25,712 nt of DNA from Ruminococcaceae bacterium UBA7101 (GTDB lineage: Bacteria; Bacillota; Clostridia; Oscillospirales; Acutalibacteraceae): NCBI GenBank assembly GCA_002493325.1, contig DKYL01000058.1, forward strand, positions 1-25,712, in the 5' to 3' direction. The notes beneath the pieces were generated by a model. That model did not search any database, was not told where the DNA came from, and worked only from the letters and a program-made list of their open reading frames with translations. How positions within the stretch are numbered: the stretch's first letter is position 1; every line of letters starts with the position of its first letter. Below, in pieces: positions 8,142-15,843 of the stretch. The translations under genes were made by a program, and so were the position numbers.

Positions 8142-9501
8142 AATTATGCTTTCTATGCTTTGTCTGCTGTCCCTGCTTTTCGGTATCGGCGGCAGTCTGA
8201 TGATTTCACTTTCATTTAATGACTCCCTTGATAGGGAACGGAGCACTGCCTATAATTCCTATCAGATGGTGCTGAGCACACTGCAGATTGTCAACGATAT
8301 AGACAGACAGGTGGATTATGATGATATAGGTGATATTCTGAATCAGATTTCCGAACAGAAAACCGAATCCTGGACAGCACTGAGGCTTTACGATTCTGAA
8401 AAATCGGTTTATGAGGTTGGTGTGTTTGATTTTTCCGATGTTCCCGAAAGCAGCCTTTTGAATGAAAATATAATTCAGCAGCTCGTATCAAAGGATGACA
8501 AAAGGTATCTTATTGTGTCAGGTGCTCTTCAGGTTGGCGGTGAAACCATGTTTCTTGACATGGCTTATAATATCACATCATTATTTGAAACACGCAGTGC
8601 ACAGGAACGGGTTTATCAGAGTGTTTTTCTGTTTTTGATTGTGCTTTGCTCTTTGCTGTCCTACAGTATTTCACGTATACTGACACGTCCCTTATCCGAG
8701 CTTTCAAAAACCTCCCGTGCCATATCCGACGGCAATCTTTCCGAACGCTGTGCCGTAAAAAGCAATGATGAGATTGGCAGGCTTGCAGTTGATTTCAATG
8801 CAATGGTTGATGAGCTTGAAAACAACATAAAGCAGCAGGAAAGCTTTATCAGCAGCTTTGCTCACGAAATGAAAACACCTATGACCTCGGTTATAGGCTA
8901 TGCCGATTTAATCAGAGGTCAGATGTTAAGTGAAAAGGAAATTTATGAATCGGCAAATTTTATAGTTTCCGAGGGCAGACGGCTTGAAGGCTTGTCACAA
9001 AAGCTTATGGAACTGTTTATGATTAAAGAGAAATCTGTTGTTCTTTCTCCTGCAAGTCCGGCAGGTATTATTGAAGAATTAGTCAGGCATTTTGCACCTG
9101 TTTATAAAAATCAGGGTATAGAATTAGAATGTGAATGTGAAGGCGGATCCTGTCTTCTGGAAAGTGATTTGTTTAAATCGCTGCTTATTAATTTGTGGGA
9201 CAATGCACGCAAGGCAATGGAAAACGGCGGAACCATTTTTGTTAAATCAGTAATGATAGATGATGGCTGTCGTGTTACTGTACGTGATAATGGTTCGGGT
9301 ATACCTGATGAATCACTTTCACACCTGACAGAAGCCTTTTACAGGGTGGATAAATCACGCTCAAGGGCTCAGGGCGGTGCAGGAATAGGTCTTGCACTGT
9401 GCAGGGAAATTGCTGCCGTTCATAACGGAAGCCTGCATTTTGAAAGTGAATTAGGTGTCGGTACAACAGTTACAGTTGACCTTAAAGGAGGGATTAGATG
9501 A
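8125..9501 (+). CDS. Membrane sensor histidine kinase, VanS-like
   Basis: A 458-aa kinase with two membrane segments (about residues 6-30 and 166-187) enclosing a roughly 135-residue sensor domain. A HAMP linker follows (about 188-238), then the dimerisation domain with phospho-acceptor His247 in FAHEMKTPMTS. The ATPase domain has the N box (LWDNARKAMENGG), G1 box (VRDNGSGIP), F box (FYRVDKS) and G2 box (GGAGIGLAL). All catalytic boxes are intact. The start is GTG 8125 with GGAGGTG at 8113-8119, overlapping the regulator gene by 17 bp. The ligand is unknown; a cell-wall signal is plausible from the VanY-type target. The next gene overlaps its stop by 4 bp. Confidence 0.94.
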   Translation: MKFSIKIMLSMLCLLSLLFGIGGSLMISLSFNDSLDRERSTAYNSYQMVLSTLQIVNDIDRQVDYDDIGDILNQISEQKTESWTALRLYDSEKSVYEVGVFDFSDVPESSLLNENIIQQLVSKDDKRYLIVSGALQVGGETMFLDMAYNITSLFETRSAQERVYQSVFLFLIVLCSLLSYSISRILTRPLSELSKTSRAISDGNLSERCAVKSNDEIGRLAVDFNAMVDELENNIKQQESFISSFAHEMKTPMTSVIGYADLIRGQMLSEKEIYESANFIVSEGRRLEGLSQKLMELFMIKEKSVVLSPASPAGIIEELVRHFAPVYKNQGIELECECEGGSCLLESDLFKSLLINLWDNARKAMENGGTIFVKSVMIDDGCRVTVRDNGSGIPDESLSHLTEAFYRVDKSRSRAQGGAGIGLALCREIAAVHNGSLHFESELGVGTTVTVDLKGGIR

Positions 9502-10247
9502 AAACAGTCAAAAAAATATCACTCTTTGCCGTTACGCTGTTTGTAATTGTTGTCAGTCTTTTTCTGCCGTACATATCCTCTTTGACAGTTGATCATCACT
9601 TAAGCAAACAGATAAAGGAAATGGGCAGCAGCAATATTTCACTTTCTCTGTCTGATAATATGGAAATTCTGGAGGGTCTGAATTGGTTTTACAGACCTGT
9701 TGATCTGAATGATGAGGCTTCCGTAAAAAGTGATGCCTTAGGATATGACCGGTCAACAATGGTCGAATTATCAGAGTATTCACAGCTGTGCCGTTTAAGC
9801 AGGGAGAAGGTTTCAACCGTCGCAGTTGAAATAATAAAAGAGATTAACGCAGAGAATTTTGTCAGCGGTGAGCCAACAGAAATAGTGCCAAAGCTTATGA
9901 TAAGCACGGGAGAAGAGGTTGCAACCAAAACGAGAATATACTGGCGATGTTTATGGATTGATGAGGAGGCAGAGGCAAATGCCGCAATCTGGATTGACGA
10001 TAAAAGCGGTCAGATGGTTAGCCTTATGATGGAATATACGGATGCTTCTGACAGTGAAATCCCCGAGATAGTATATGATTTAGGCAAGTATTGTCTTGTT
10101 CATTATCAGGCAGATGAGGTGCAGTGCAGAAAAGAAACTGATGAATATTTCTTTATTGATTTGACTGTAAACAGTAATGGCGAGGATTTTGTCTGCTCCG
10201 TTCCTGTTCGTCAGCAGAATAATGAACTGATATTTTTCAATAACTGA
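9498..10247 (+). CDS. Unknown membrane-anchored protein of the two-component operon
   Basis: I do not recognise this 249-aa protein. It has a basic start, one hydrophobic segment (about residues 7-25) and an acidic extracytoplasmic domain rich in Glu and Asp, with three Cys residues (positions about 97, 149 and 196) and no catalytic motif I can see. The ATG overlaps the kinase stop in an ATGA junction, with AAAGGAGGG just upstream, so it is cotranslated with the kinase. By position it may be an accessory factor that modulates the kinase, as the YycH/YycI proteins do for WalK, or an output protein. I see no sequence similarity to YycH/YycI, so this is inference from context only. Confidence 0.8.
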   Translation: MKTVKKISLFAVTLFVIVVSLFLPYISSLTVDHHLSKQIKEMGSSNISLSLSDNMEILEGLNWFYRPVDLNDEASVKSDALGYDRSTMVELSEYSQLCRLSREKVSTVAVEIIKEINAENFVSGEPTEIVPKLMISTGEEVATKTRIYWRCLWIDEEAEANAAIWIDDKSGQMVSLMMEYTDASDSEIPEIVYDLGKYCLVHYQADEVQCRKETDEYFFIDLTVNSNGEDFVCSVPVRQQNNELIFFNN

Positions 10248-10252
10248 TTACG

Positions 10253-10299
10253 TTTTGATGCTTTTTTGGTGTGATTTTGATAATTTGTTTTTTTATACT
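10253..10299 (+). promoter_or_regulatory. Three 11-bp-phased repeats and -10 box upstream of the VanY-type gene
   Basis: TTTTGAT at 10253-10259, TTTTGGT at 10264-10270 and TTTTGAT at 10275-10281 are spaced exactly 11 bp apart. TATACT at 10294-10299 follows 12 bp after the last repeat, with no -35 consensus. This is the arrangement expected for a PhoB-type activator. The 11-mer GTTTTGATGCT (10252-10262) is identical to one upstream of the response regulator gene (7412-7422). Confidence 0.68.
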
Positions 10300-10331
10300 T
10301 GATGTCGGAGAATAATATAAGTGGTGATTTT

Positions 10332-11072
10332 ATGACAAAGAAAAGAGTTAAAGAGATTATCATAATCGTGAGCGTTGTATTAGCTGTTGTGCTTATCATT
10401 GCAGCAGCATTCATTTCCGATAACAGCTTAAAAAAAGAAAATGAAAGCACGGATATTTCAACCACAGAGCCTGTGTCAAACTCTGAAAGCAGTACAAAAG
10501 AAGAGTCGGATGCAATTCCCTGGAATCTTGTACTTGTTAATTCTGATACCCCGCTTCCTGAGAATTATGAAATCAATGTGAAACAGCTTGATAACGGACA
10601 GGCTGTGGATGAAAGATGCTATGATGCTTTGCAGAATATGCTGAAGGACTGCCGCAGGGCAGGTCTGCGCCCTGTTATATGCTCGTCATATCGCACGCAG
10701 GAGAAGCAGCAGATGCTGTTTGACAATCAGGTCGAAAAATGGAAGAATCAGGGATATTCGGTGAATGAAGCAAAAATGCAGGCAGGAAAGCTTGTTGCTG
10801 TTCCCGGTACAAGTGAGCACCAGCTTGGTCTGGCTCTGGATATTGTCGATATTTCATATCAGCTTCTTGAGGAAGAGCAGGAGAATACGCCCACGCAGAA
10901 ATGGCTCCTTGAAAACAGCTGGAAATACGGCTTTATTCTTCGCTATCCTAAGGATAAGACAGATATTACAAAAATCAGCTATGAGCCATGGCATTACCGC
11001 TATGTCGGCAAAAAAGCAGCTAAGGAAATCTTTGATGCAAAAATATGCCTTGAGGAATATCTGAAAAAATAA
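10332..11072 (+). CDS. VanY-type D-alanyl-D-alanine carboxypeptidase (peptidase M15B)
   Basis: It removes the terminal D-Ala from peptidoglycan stem peptides outside the membrane. The 246-aa product has one N-terminal membrane anchor (about residues 8-30), a Ser/Thr/Glu-rich spacer and the M15 domain. Zinc and catalytic motifs are complete: Arg121 in SSYRTQ, His163 and Asp170 in SEHQLGLALD, and Glu218 and His221 in EPWHY. The ATG at 10332 is preceded by GTGGTGAT; an in-frame ATG at 10302 has no ribosome site. It follows the two-component genes but has its own promoter with 11-bp repeats. No vanH/A/X-type ligase or dipeptidase genes are present, so it may trim normal wall peptides rather than give vancomycin resistance. 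Confidence 0.93.
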   Translation: MTKKRVKEIIIIVSVVLAVVLIIAAAFISDNSLKKENESTDISTTEPVSNSESSTKEESDAIPWNLVLVNSDTPLPENYEINVKQLDNGQAVDERCYDALQNMLKDCRRAGLRPVICSSYRTQEKQQMLFDNQVEKWKNQGYSVNEAKMQAGKLVAVPGTSEHQLGLALDIVDISYQLLEEEQENTPTQKWLLENSWKYGFILRYPKDKTDITKISYEPWHYRYVGKKAAKEIFDAKICLEEYLKK

Positions 11073-11138
11073 TTTTGTAATATTTTCTGTATTTTGAGGT
11101 GCATATTTCTTGCCACTGCATATATTGCGGTTGGCATG

Positions 11139-11175
11139 TGGAATTTTTGGATATTATTAACAAAAATTCCATTTT
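11139..11175 (+). terminator. Inverted repeat after the VanY-type gene, possible terminator
   Basis: TGGAATTTTTG (11139-11149) and CAAAAATTCCA (11161-11171) are perfect 11-bp arms around an 11-nt loop, followed by TTTT (11172-11175). The stem is A+T-rich and the T tract short, so termination may be weak. It sits 67 bp after the carboxypeptidase stop. Confidence 0.5.
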
Positions 11176-11212
11176 AAAAAACGGTAGTTTACAAAATGGT
11201 TACAAAAAAGGC

Positions 11213-11241
11213 TTGATTTATCATATAAGTTGTTATATTAT
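11213..11241 (+). promoter_or_regulatory. Promoter upstream of ftsE
   Basis: TTGATT (11213-11218) and TATTAT (11236-11241) are 17 bp apart. Transcription would start near 11248, about 60 nt before the ftsE start. A small stem, GGTGG (11263-11267) with CCACC (11276-11280), lies in the leader. Confidence 0.55.
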
Positions 11242-11258
11242 ATATAAGGAAAAATAAA

Positions 11259-11303
11259 ATGAGGTGGTGTTATTTCCACCAAACTTACGATGTAACGAGG
11301 TAA
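11259..11303 (+). CDS. Possible 14-codon leader peptide upstream of ftsE
   Basis: An ATG at 11259 opens a 14-codon reading frame (MRWCYFHQTYDVTR) that ends with TAA at 11301-11303, only 5 nt before the ftsE GTG at 11309. AAGGA at 11246-11250 lies 8 nt upstream of the ATG, a good spacing. Its last codons contain the ftsE ribosome site (GAGG, 11297-11300), so translating it could affect ftsE initiation. It also contains the small GGTGG/CCACC stem. It could be chance, since short frames are common. Confidence 0.35.
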   Translation: MRWCYFHQTYDVTR

Positions 11304-11308
11304 TTATT

Positions 11309-12145
11309 GTGATTGAATTTAGAAATGTATCGAAGGTTTATGACAGCAACGGTACTCACGCATTATCGAACGTAAATATTAAAATCGAAGACGGTGAGTT
11401 CGTGTTTGTTGTAGGCTCTTCGGGTGCAGGTAAAAGTACCTTTCTAAAGCTTATTATGCATGAGGAGAAGCCAACCGAGGGTGAGATTATTTTTAATGAT
11501 TACAATTCATCCACACTGAAAAAAAGGCAGGTTCCTTATTACAGACGTGATATGGGTATCGTGTTTCAGGATTTCCGTCTGATTCCCAAAATGACGGTTT
11601 ACGATAATGTTGCATTTGCAATGCGTGTTATCGGTGCTAAGGAAAAGGACATAAGAAAGAGAGTACCTTACATTTTGCAGCTTGTTGGCTTGTCACAAAA
11701 AGCAAGAGCACTGCCTAACGAGCTTTCAGGCGGTGAGCAGCAGCGTGTGTCACTGGCAAGAGCCTTGGTTAATAATCCTAAGGTTATTATTGCGGACGAG
11801 CCTACCGGTAACGTCGACCCTGAAATGAGCCACGAAATTGTCGGCTTGTTGACCAAAATCAACAATGCAGGCACAACCGTAATTATGGTTACACACGAGC
11901 ACGACCTTGTCCGTTCCTTCCAGCGAAGGGTTATTGTTATTAAAAACGGCGAGGTTGTGTCTGATACACCTGACCCGACTCACGCACAGTTTGAAACTGC
12001 TCCGACTCCCGAGCAGGCAACCGATATGTTCTTCTTTGAAGAAAATGTGTCAATCGACAAGGTTGATCTTGAGGATGTGTTTGATAATCTTGAAGATGTT
12101 GTTTCAGATAAGTCTGAAACAGAAAGTGCCGGAGGTGAGGAGTAA
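11309..12145 (+). CDS. ftsE: Cell-division ABC transporter ATPase FtsE
   Basis: FtsE is the cytoplasmic ATPase of the FtsEX complex, which uses ATP to activate periplasmic or extracellular peptidoglycan hydrolases rather than to move a substrate. The Walker A motif is GSSGAGKST at 36-44, the ABC signature LSGGEQQRVSLARAL, and Walker B VIIADEPTGN. The GTG at 11309 has GAGG 8 nt upstream; a longer frame from 11264 lacks a suitable ribosome site. At 278 aa it is about 50 residues longer than usual FtsE. The extra C-terminal part is acidic (EENVSIDKVDLEDVFDNLED and following). The TAA overlaps the ATG of ftsX by one base, as expected for this pair. Confidence 0.96.
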   Translation: MIEFRNVSKVYDSNGTHALSNVNIKIEDGEFVFVVGSSGAGKSTFLKLIMHEEKPTEGEIIFNDYNSSTLKKRQVPYYRRDMGIVFQDFRLIPKMTVYDNVAFAMRVIGAKEKDIRKRVPYILQLVGLSQKARALPNELSGGEQQRVSLARALVNNPKVIIADEPTGNVDPEMSHEIVGLLTKINNAGTTVIMVTHEHDLVRSFQRRVIVIKNGEVVSDTPDPTHAQFETAPTPEQATDMFFFEENVSIDKVDLEDVFDNLEDVVSDKSETESAGGEE

Positions 12146-13065
12146 TGACAGGTTCCAGTTTTAAATATTTGACCAAAGAGGGCTTCAGAAATGTATGGAC
12201 AAACAGGATGATGTCCCTTGCTTCAATTGCCGTTTTGATGAGCTGTCTTGTACTTATCGGCTCGGCTGCAATGATGTTTGTTAACATTGATTCCCTTCTT
12301 TCCAAGATTGAGGAAGAAAATGTAGTAATGGTTTATGTTGAGGATAATACAACCGAAGCAGAATTAACCGAAATGGAAAATCAGATTAATGCTCTGGATA
12401 ATATCAGCAAGGTTGAATTTGTTTCAAAGGTGGATGCCTGGGCAGAACAGCTTGAAACTATGGAGGAAGCACAGGCAGAGTTTTTCACCCAAATCAGCAG
12501 TGACATTCCATTGCCTGATGCTTACAAGGTAACGGTTGAAAATCTTGACAGCTTTGACAAGACTGTTGAGGAATTAAAGGGTCTTGACCATATTGATACG
12601 ATAAGGGAAAATAAGGACCTTGCGCAGAAGCTTGTTGCTATCAGACACGGTATTTCCATTATCGCAATTGTTATTGTAGCTGTTTTGTTTGTTATTTCAC
12701 TTTTCATTATTTCAAATACAATCAGACTTACCGTTTACAGCCGCAGACTTGAAATCAGCATTATGAAATCAGTCGGTGCAACCAACAGCTTTGTCCGTTT
12801 TCCGTTTGTTATTGAGGGTATTATCTTAGGTGTGCTCAGCGGTGCTGTGGGACTCGGTTTTGTATGGGGACTGTATGAGCTTGCTGTTACACAGTTCAAC
12901 GGCTTGCTGCGTGAGCTGAATCTGAACGCAATTCCGTTTACGGACTATGCATTGCCTATGCTCGGCATATTTGTATTAATCGGTGTTGTATGCGGTGTCG
13001 GCGGCTCGCTTGTAACTATGAGAAAGTATCTTAACAAGGAAGGTAGTGAGATTAGCGGTGTCTAA
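12145..13065 (+). CDS. ftsX: Cell-division protein FtsX
   Basis: FtsX is the membrane half of FtsEX; its extracellular loop binds and activates a coiled-coil hydrolase (PcsB, CwlO or EnvC type). The 306-aa protein has four membrane segments (about residues 24-46, 170-195, 223-248 and 268-292). A roughly 120-residue extracellular loop between the first two is rich in Asp and Glu. The pattern YSRRLEISIMKSVGAT after the second segment is the FtsX signature. It overlaps ftsE by 1 bp and the first M23 hydrolase gene by 8 bp, so the partner hydrolase is very likely the one immediately downstream. Confidence 0.96.
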   Translation: MTGSSFKYLTKEGFRNVWTNRMMSLASIAVLMSCLVLIGSAAMMFVNIDSLLSKIEEENVVMVYVEDNTTEAELTEMENQINALDNISKVEFVSKVDAWAEQLETMEEAQAEFFTQISSDIPLPDAYKVTVENLDSFDKTVEELKGLDHIDTIRENKDLAQKLVAIRHGISIIAIVIVAVLFVISLFIISNTIRLTVYSRRLEISIMKSVGATNSFVRFPFVIEGIILGVLSGAVGLGFVWGLYELAVTQFNGLLRELNLNAIPFTDYALPMLGIFVLIGVVCGVGGSLVTMRKYLNKEGSEISGV

Positions 13066-14293
13066 ATCAAAATTAAGAATTTTTTCTGTATTTTTGTGTG
13101 CTGTTCTTGCTTTTTCAAGCTTCGGAATTACCGCACAGGCTAAGTCAACCTCCCAGCTCAGAAGTGAACGTGAAAAAATCCAGAGCGAAATCAACAGTGC
13201 TCAGGATAAAATTGATGAGCTTGCTGCACAAAAATCAGAAACTGAGGAATATTTAACAGCATTAAGGTCAAAAATAAGCTTGCTGCAGGATAAAATAGAT
13301 TCTCTCGAGGCTGATAAAAGTGCCCTGCAGAAGGAAATTAATGCCATTCAGGATAACATTGTTAAAACTGAGGATGAATTAGAGAAAAATCAGAAGGAAA
13401 TTGACAAAAAACAGGCTGAATTTGACAAGAGCTATGAGCTTTATTGTCAAAGACTCAGAGCTATGTATGTTTCAGGCTCCGTTTCAAATCTTGAGGTTTT
13501 GCTTACCTGCACAGATATGAGTGCAATGCTCACCCGTTCACAGATGATTAAGTCTGTATCAGAGCAGGACAGTGCTCAGCTTGACGACCTTATGAAGAAG
13601 ATGGAGGAAATCGAGGCTAAGAAAAAGGAGCTTGAGGTTAAGCGTAATGAGCTTAACGAGGATAAAGCCAAGCTTGAAGAAAACAAGCAGTCACTGCAAA
13701 ACAGAATTGATGAGATTGATTCCTCAAAGCAAGAGGTGGATGCTGAGGCTGCCGAAGCTAACGCTTTAATGAAAAAGCTTTCATCACAGACCAGTGAGTA
13801 TATGGAATTGATTGACACCAACAGAGAGCGTTTGCAGGAGGTTGAGAATGAAATCCGAAGAGCAGCTGCAGCCGCATCAAGCGGTTCTGGTTCAATTTCA
13901 GGCTCACACGGCTCAGGCAGCGGTGCACTCGGTTATCCGACTGATTCAAGAAGTATTTCGGCAGGCTTCCCATATTACAGCAGCGGCGGCTATCACGGCG
14001 GTGTGGATTTCCCTGTTCCTGTCGGTTCAAATATTTATGCTGCTGCAAGCGGAACAGTTATTTTAGCTAAAACACTGAATTACAGCTATGGTTATTATCT
14101 TCTGATTGACCACGGCGATGGTCTTTCCACTCTTTATGCACATAACAGTGCTCTTTATGTGGGTGTAGGCGATACTGTATCAAGAGGTCAGGTTATTGCC
14201 GCCAGCGGTTCAACAGGTAATTCCAGCGGTCCGCATTGCCATTTTGAAGTTCGTGTTAACGGATCACAGGTTAACCCTTTAAATTACTTATAA
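13058..14293 (+). CDS. Coiled-coil M23 peptidoglycan hydrolase 1, probable FtsEX effector
   Basis: A secreted endopeptidase-type hydrolase, 411 aa. It has a signal peptide (cleavage probably after ITAQA, about residue 28), a long coiled coil (about 30-270), a Ser/Gly-rich linker and a C-terminal LytM/M23 domain. Zinc ligands are intact: His313 and Asp317 in HGGVD, and His393 and His395 in HCH. The coiled coil contains the motif RLRAMYVSG followed by LTRSQMIKSVS, shared with the next two proteins and resembling the hinge of PcsB/CwlO that FtsX contacts. Two GTG starts are possible: 13046, too close to AAGGAAGG, and 13058, preferred because it gives a clean signal peptide. It overlaps ftsX. Confidence 0.92.
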   Translation: MSKSKLRIFSVFLCAVLAFSSFGITAQAKSTSQLRSEREKIQSEINSAQDKIDELAAQKSETEEYLTALRSKISLLQDKIDSLEADKSALQKEINAIQDNIVKTEDELEKNQKEIDKKQAEFDKSYELYCQRLRAMYVSGSVSNLEVLLTCTDMSAMLTRSQMIKSVSEQDSAQLDDLMKKMEEIEAKKKELEVKRNELNEDKAKLEENKQSLQNRIDEIDSSKQEVDAEAAEANALMKKLSSQTSEYMELIDTNRERLQEVENEIRRAAAAASSGSGSISGSHGSGSGALGYPTDSRSISAGFPYYSSGGYHGGVDFPVPVGSNIYAAASGTVILAKTLNYSYGYYLLIDHGDGLSTLYAHNSALYVGVGDTVSRGQVIAASGSTGNSSGPHCHFEVRVNGSQVNPLNYL

Positions 14294-14349
14294 TATGTGA
14301 TATACTTAAAACATAATAATTTTAAAATTTTTTAAGGAAGTGAAGGTCA

Positions 14350-15825
14350 ATGAAACAGTCGGGTTTATTAATTAAGGTCATGTCTGTTTTACTGACCTTC
14401 TGTTTTATTTTCGCATCAATCGGCTCAAACTGTATTGTTTTTGCAGCAGGCAATGAATACAGTGATGAGTATGAAAATATGACACCTGCTGAAAAACAGG
14501 CATATCTTGAGCAGAAGCTGAAGGAGGTTAATGCAAAGCTGTCCTCCATCAGTGAGCAGTCAGGAGAGACAGAGGAATACATTAACACACTTGACCAGAA
14601 AATAAGCTATCTTCAGAAGGAGCTTTCACTTTCTAAAAATACAATTGAAAGCTCAAAGAAAAAAATAACAGCCCTTGAGAATGAATATAAAAGTAATGAG
14701 GAAGAAATAAAAACACTCGAGCAGGATATAGTCGATTTAGCGGCTAAAATGGATACCCTGCAGGAGGAATTTGACCTCAGCTACAGTGATTATGCCCAGA
14801 GAGCAAGGGCGCTTTATATCAGCGGAAACAACAGTATGCTGGAGATGCTTCTGACAAGTAACGACATTTCAACATTGTTTACAAGGCTTGAAATGATTAA
14901 GCGTGTTTCAAGATATGACAAAGAGCTCCTTGAAACCCTGCAGAATGAGGGGACAGAGCTTTTAAATACGAAAACAAGTCTTGAGGATAAAAAAATCACC
15001 TTATCTGCAAATCAGGAAAATCTGGTGTCTACAAAAGAAAATCTTAATCAGACAATCAAGACACTTGAAACACAGCAGATAAGCTATAATGAAAAAGAGA
15101 AATCCTATCGGGATGAAAAGGCAGAGGCTGACAGACTGCTTCTTAAGCTGCATCAGGATACAAAGACTTACAGCGAATACCGAAATCAGGATTTGGAAAT
15201 GCTCAATGCAATAAATGCCGAAATTGAGCAGGCAGCTCTTGAGTGGGAAAAAAGGCAGGAGAGCCAGACCACTACAACAACTACTGCCACAACAACTACA
15301 AAAAAGCCTGAAACAGGCGGTGACGGCAGTACGTCAACAACCAAACCGACAACCACTGCCAAACCAAAGCCCACAAGCTCAAATAAGCTCAGCTTAACAT
15401 ATCCTATTCCGAGTCAGACAACAATTACCTGCCCGTGGATGGGCTATACCAATCATACGGGTGCCGACTTTGCCTGTGACAGCGGTTCCAAGGTTGTCGC
15501 TGCTGAGGACGGCGAGGTTATCATATCAACTGACATCAGATGTAACGGCTGCTCAAACTCCTATCACGGCGGCGGCTACTGCAGCTATGGCAGGTATATT
15601 GTAATTGCACACGATAAGCGAGATGCGTCAGGCAATCGTGTATATACACTTTATGCACACAATTCTCAAAGACTTGTGTCTGTAAATCAGCACGTGAAAA
15701 AGGGACAGCAGATAGCTGTCAGCGGTTCAACAGGTAATTCATCAGGACCTCACTGTCATTTTGAGGTCAGAACACCGGGTGCAAAGTATAGCGATTGTGT
15801 CAATCCGGCACTTTATTTACCGTAA
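14350..15825 (+). CDS. Coiled-coil M23 peptidoglycan hydrolase 2
   Basis: A 491-aa paralogue of the preceding gene product. It has a signal peptide (about residues 1-34), a coiled coil (about 38-300) with the shared RARALYISG and FTRLEMIKRVS motifs, a Thr-rich linker (about 309-342) and an M23 domain. The zinc ligands His369, Asp373, His468 and His470 are present, so it should be active. Its M23 domain differs from the other two by a Cys-rich insertion (about residues 397-410, with the pattern CNGC then CSYG) plus a Cys after the HTGAD motif. This may form disulphides or an extra metal site. The ATG follows AAGGAAG. A 56-bp gap separates it from the first hydrolase; I see no convincing promoter there. 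Confidence 0.9.
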   Translation: MKQSGLLIKVMSVLLTFCFIFASIGSNCIVFAAGNEYSDEYENMTPAEKQAYLEQKLKEVNAKLSSISEQSGETEEYINTLDQKISYLQKELSLSKNTIESSKKKITALENEYKSNEEEIKTLEQDIVDLAAKMDTLQEEFDLSYSDYAQRARALYISGNNSMLEMLLTSNDISTLFTRLEMIKRVSRYDKELLETLQNEGTELLNTKTSLEDKKITLSANQENLVSTKENLNQTIKTLETQQISYNEKEKSYRDEKAEADRLLLKLHQDTKTYSEYRNQDLEMLNAINAEIEQAALEWEKRQESQTTTTTTATTTTKKPETGGDGSTSTTKPTTTAKPKPTSSNKLSLTYPIPSQTTITCPWMGYTNHTGADFACDSGSKVVAAEDGEVIISTDIRCNGCSNSYHGGGYCSYGRYIVIAHDKRDASGNRVYTLYAHNSQRLVSVNQHVKKGQQIAVSGSTGNSSGPHCHFEVRTPGAKYSDCVNPALYLP

Positions 15826-15843
15826 CGGAAAGGGGAATAACAA

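Noticed and set aside
7467..11072. A vancomycin-resistance gene cluster
   Set aside because: A VanR/VanS-like pair and a VanY-type enzyme are present, but no vanH, D-Ala ligase (vanA/B/G) or vanX gene. A resistance cluster is not supported.
14294..14349. A promoter between hydrolase genes 1 and 2
   Set aside because: There are A+T-rich -10-like words, but none has a credible -35 at 16-18 bp; the gap is short enough for cotranscription.
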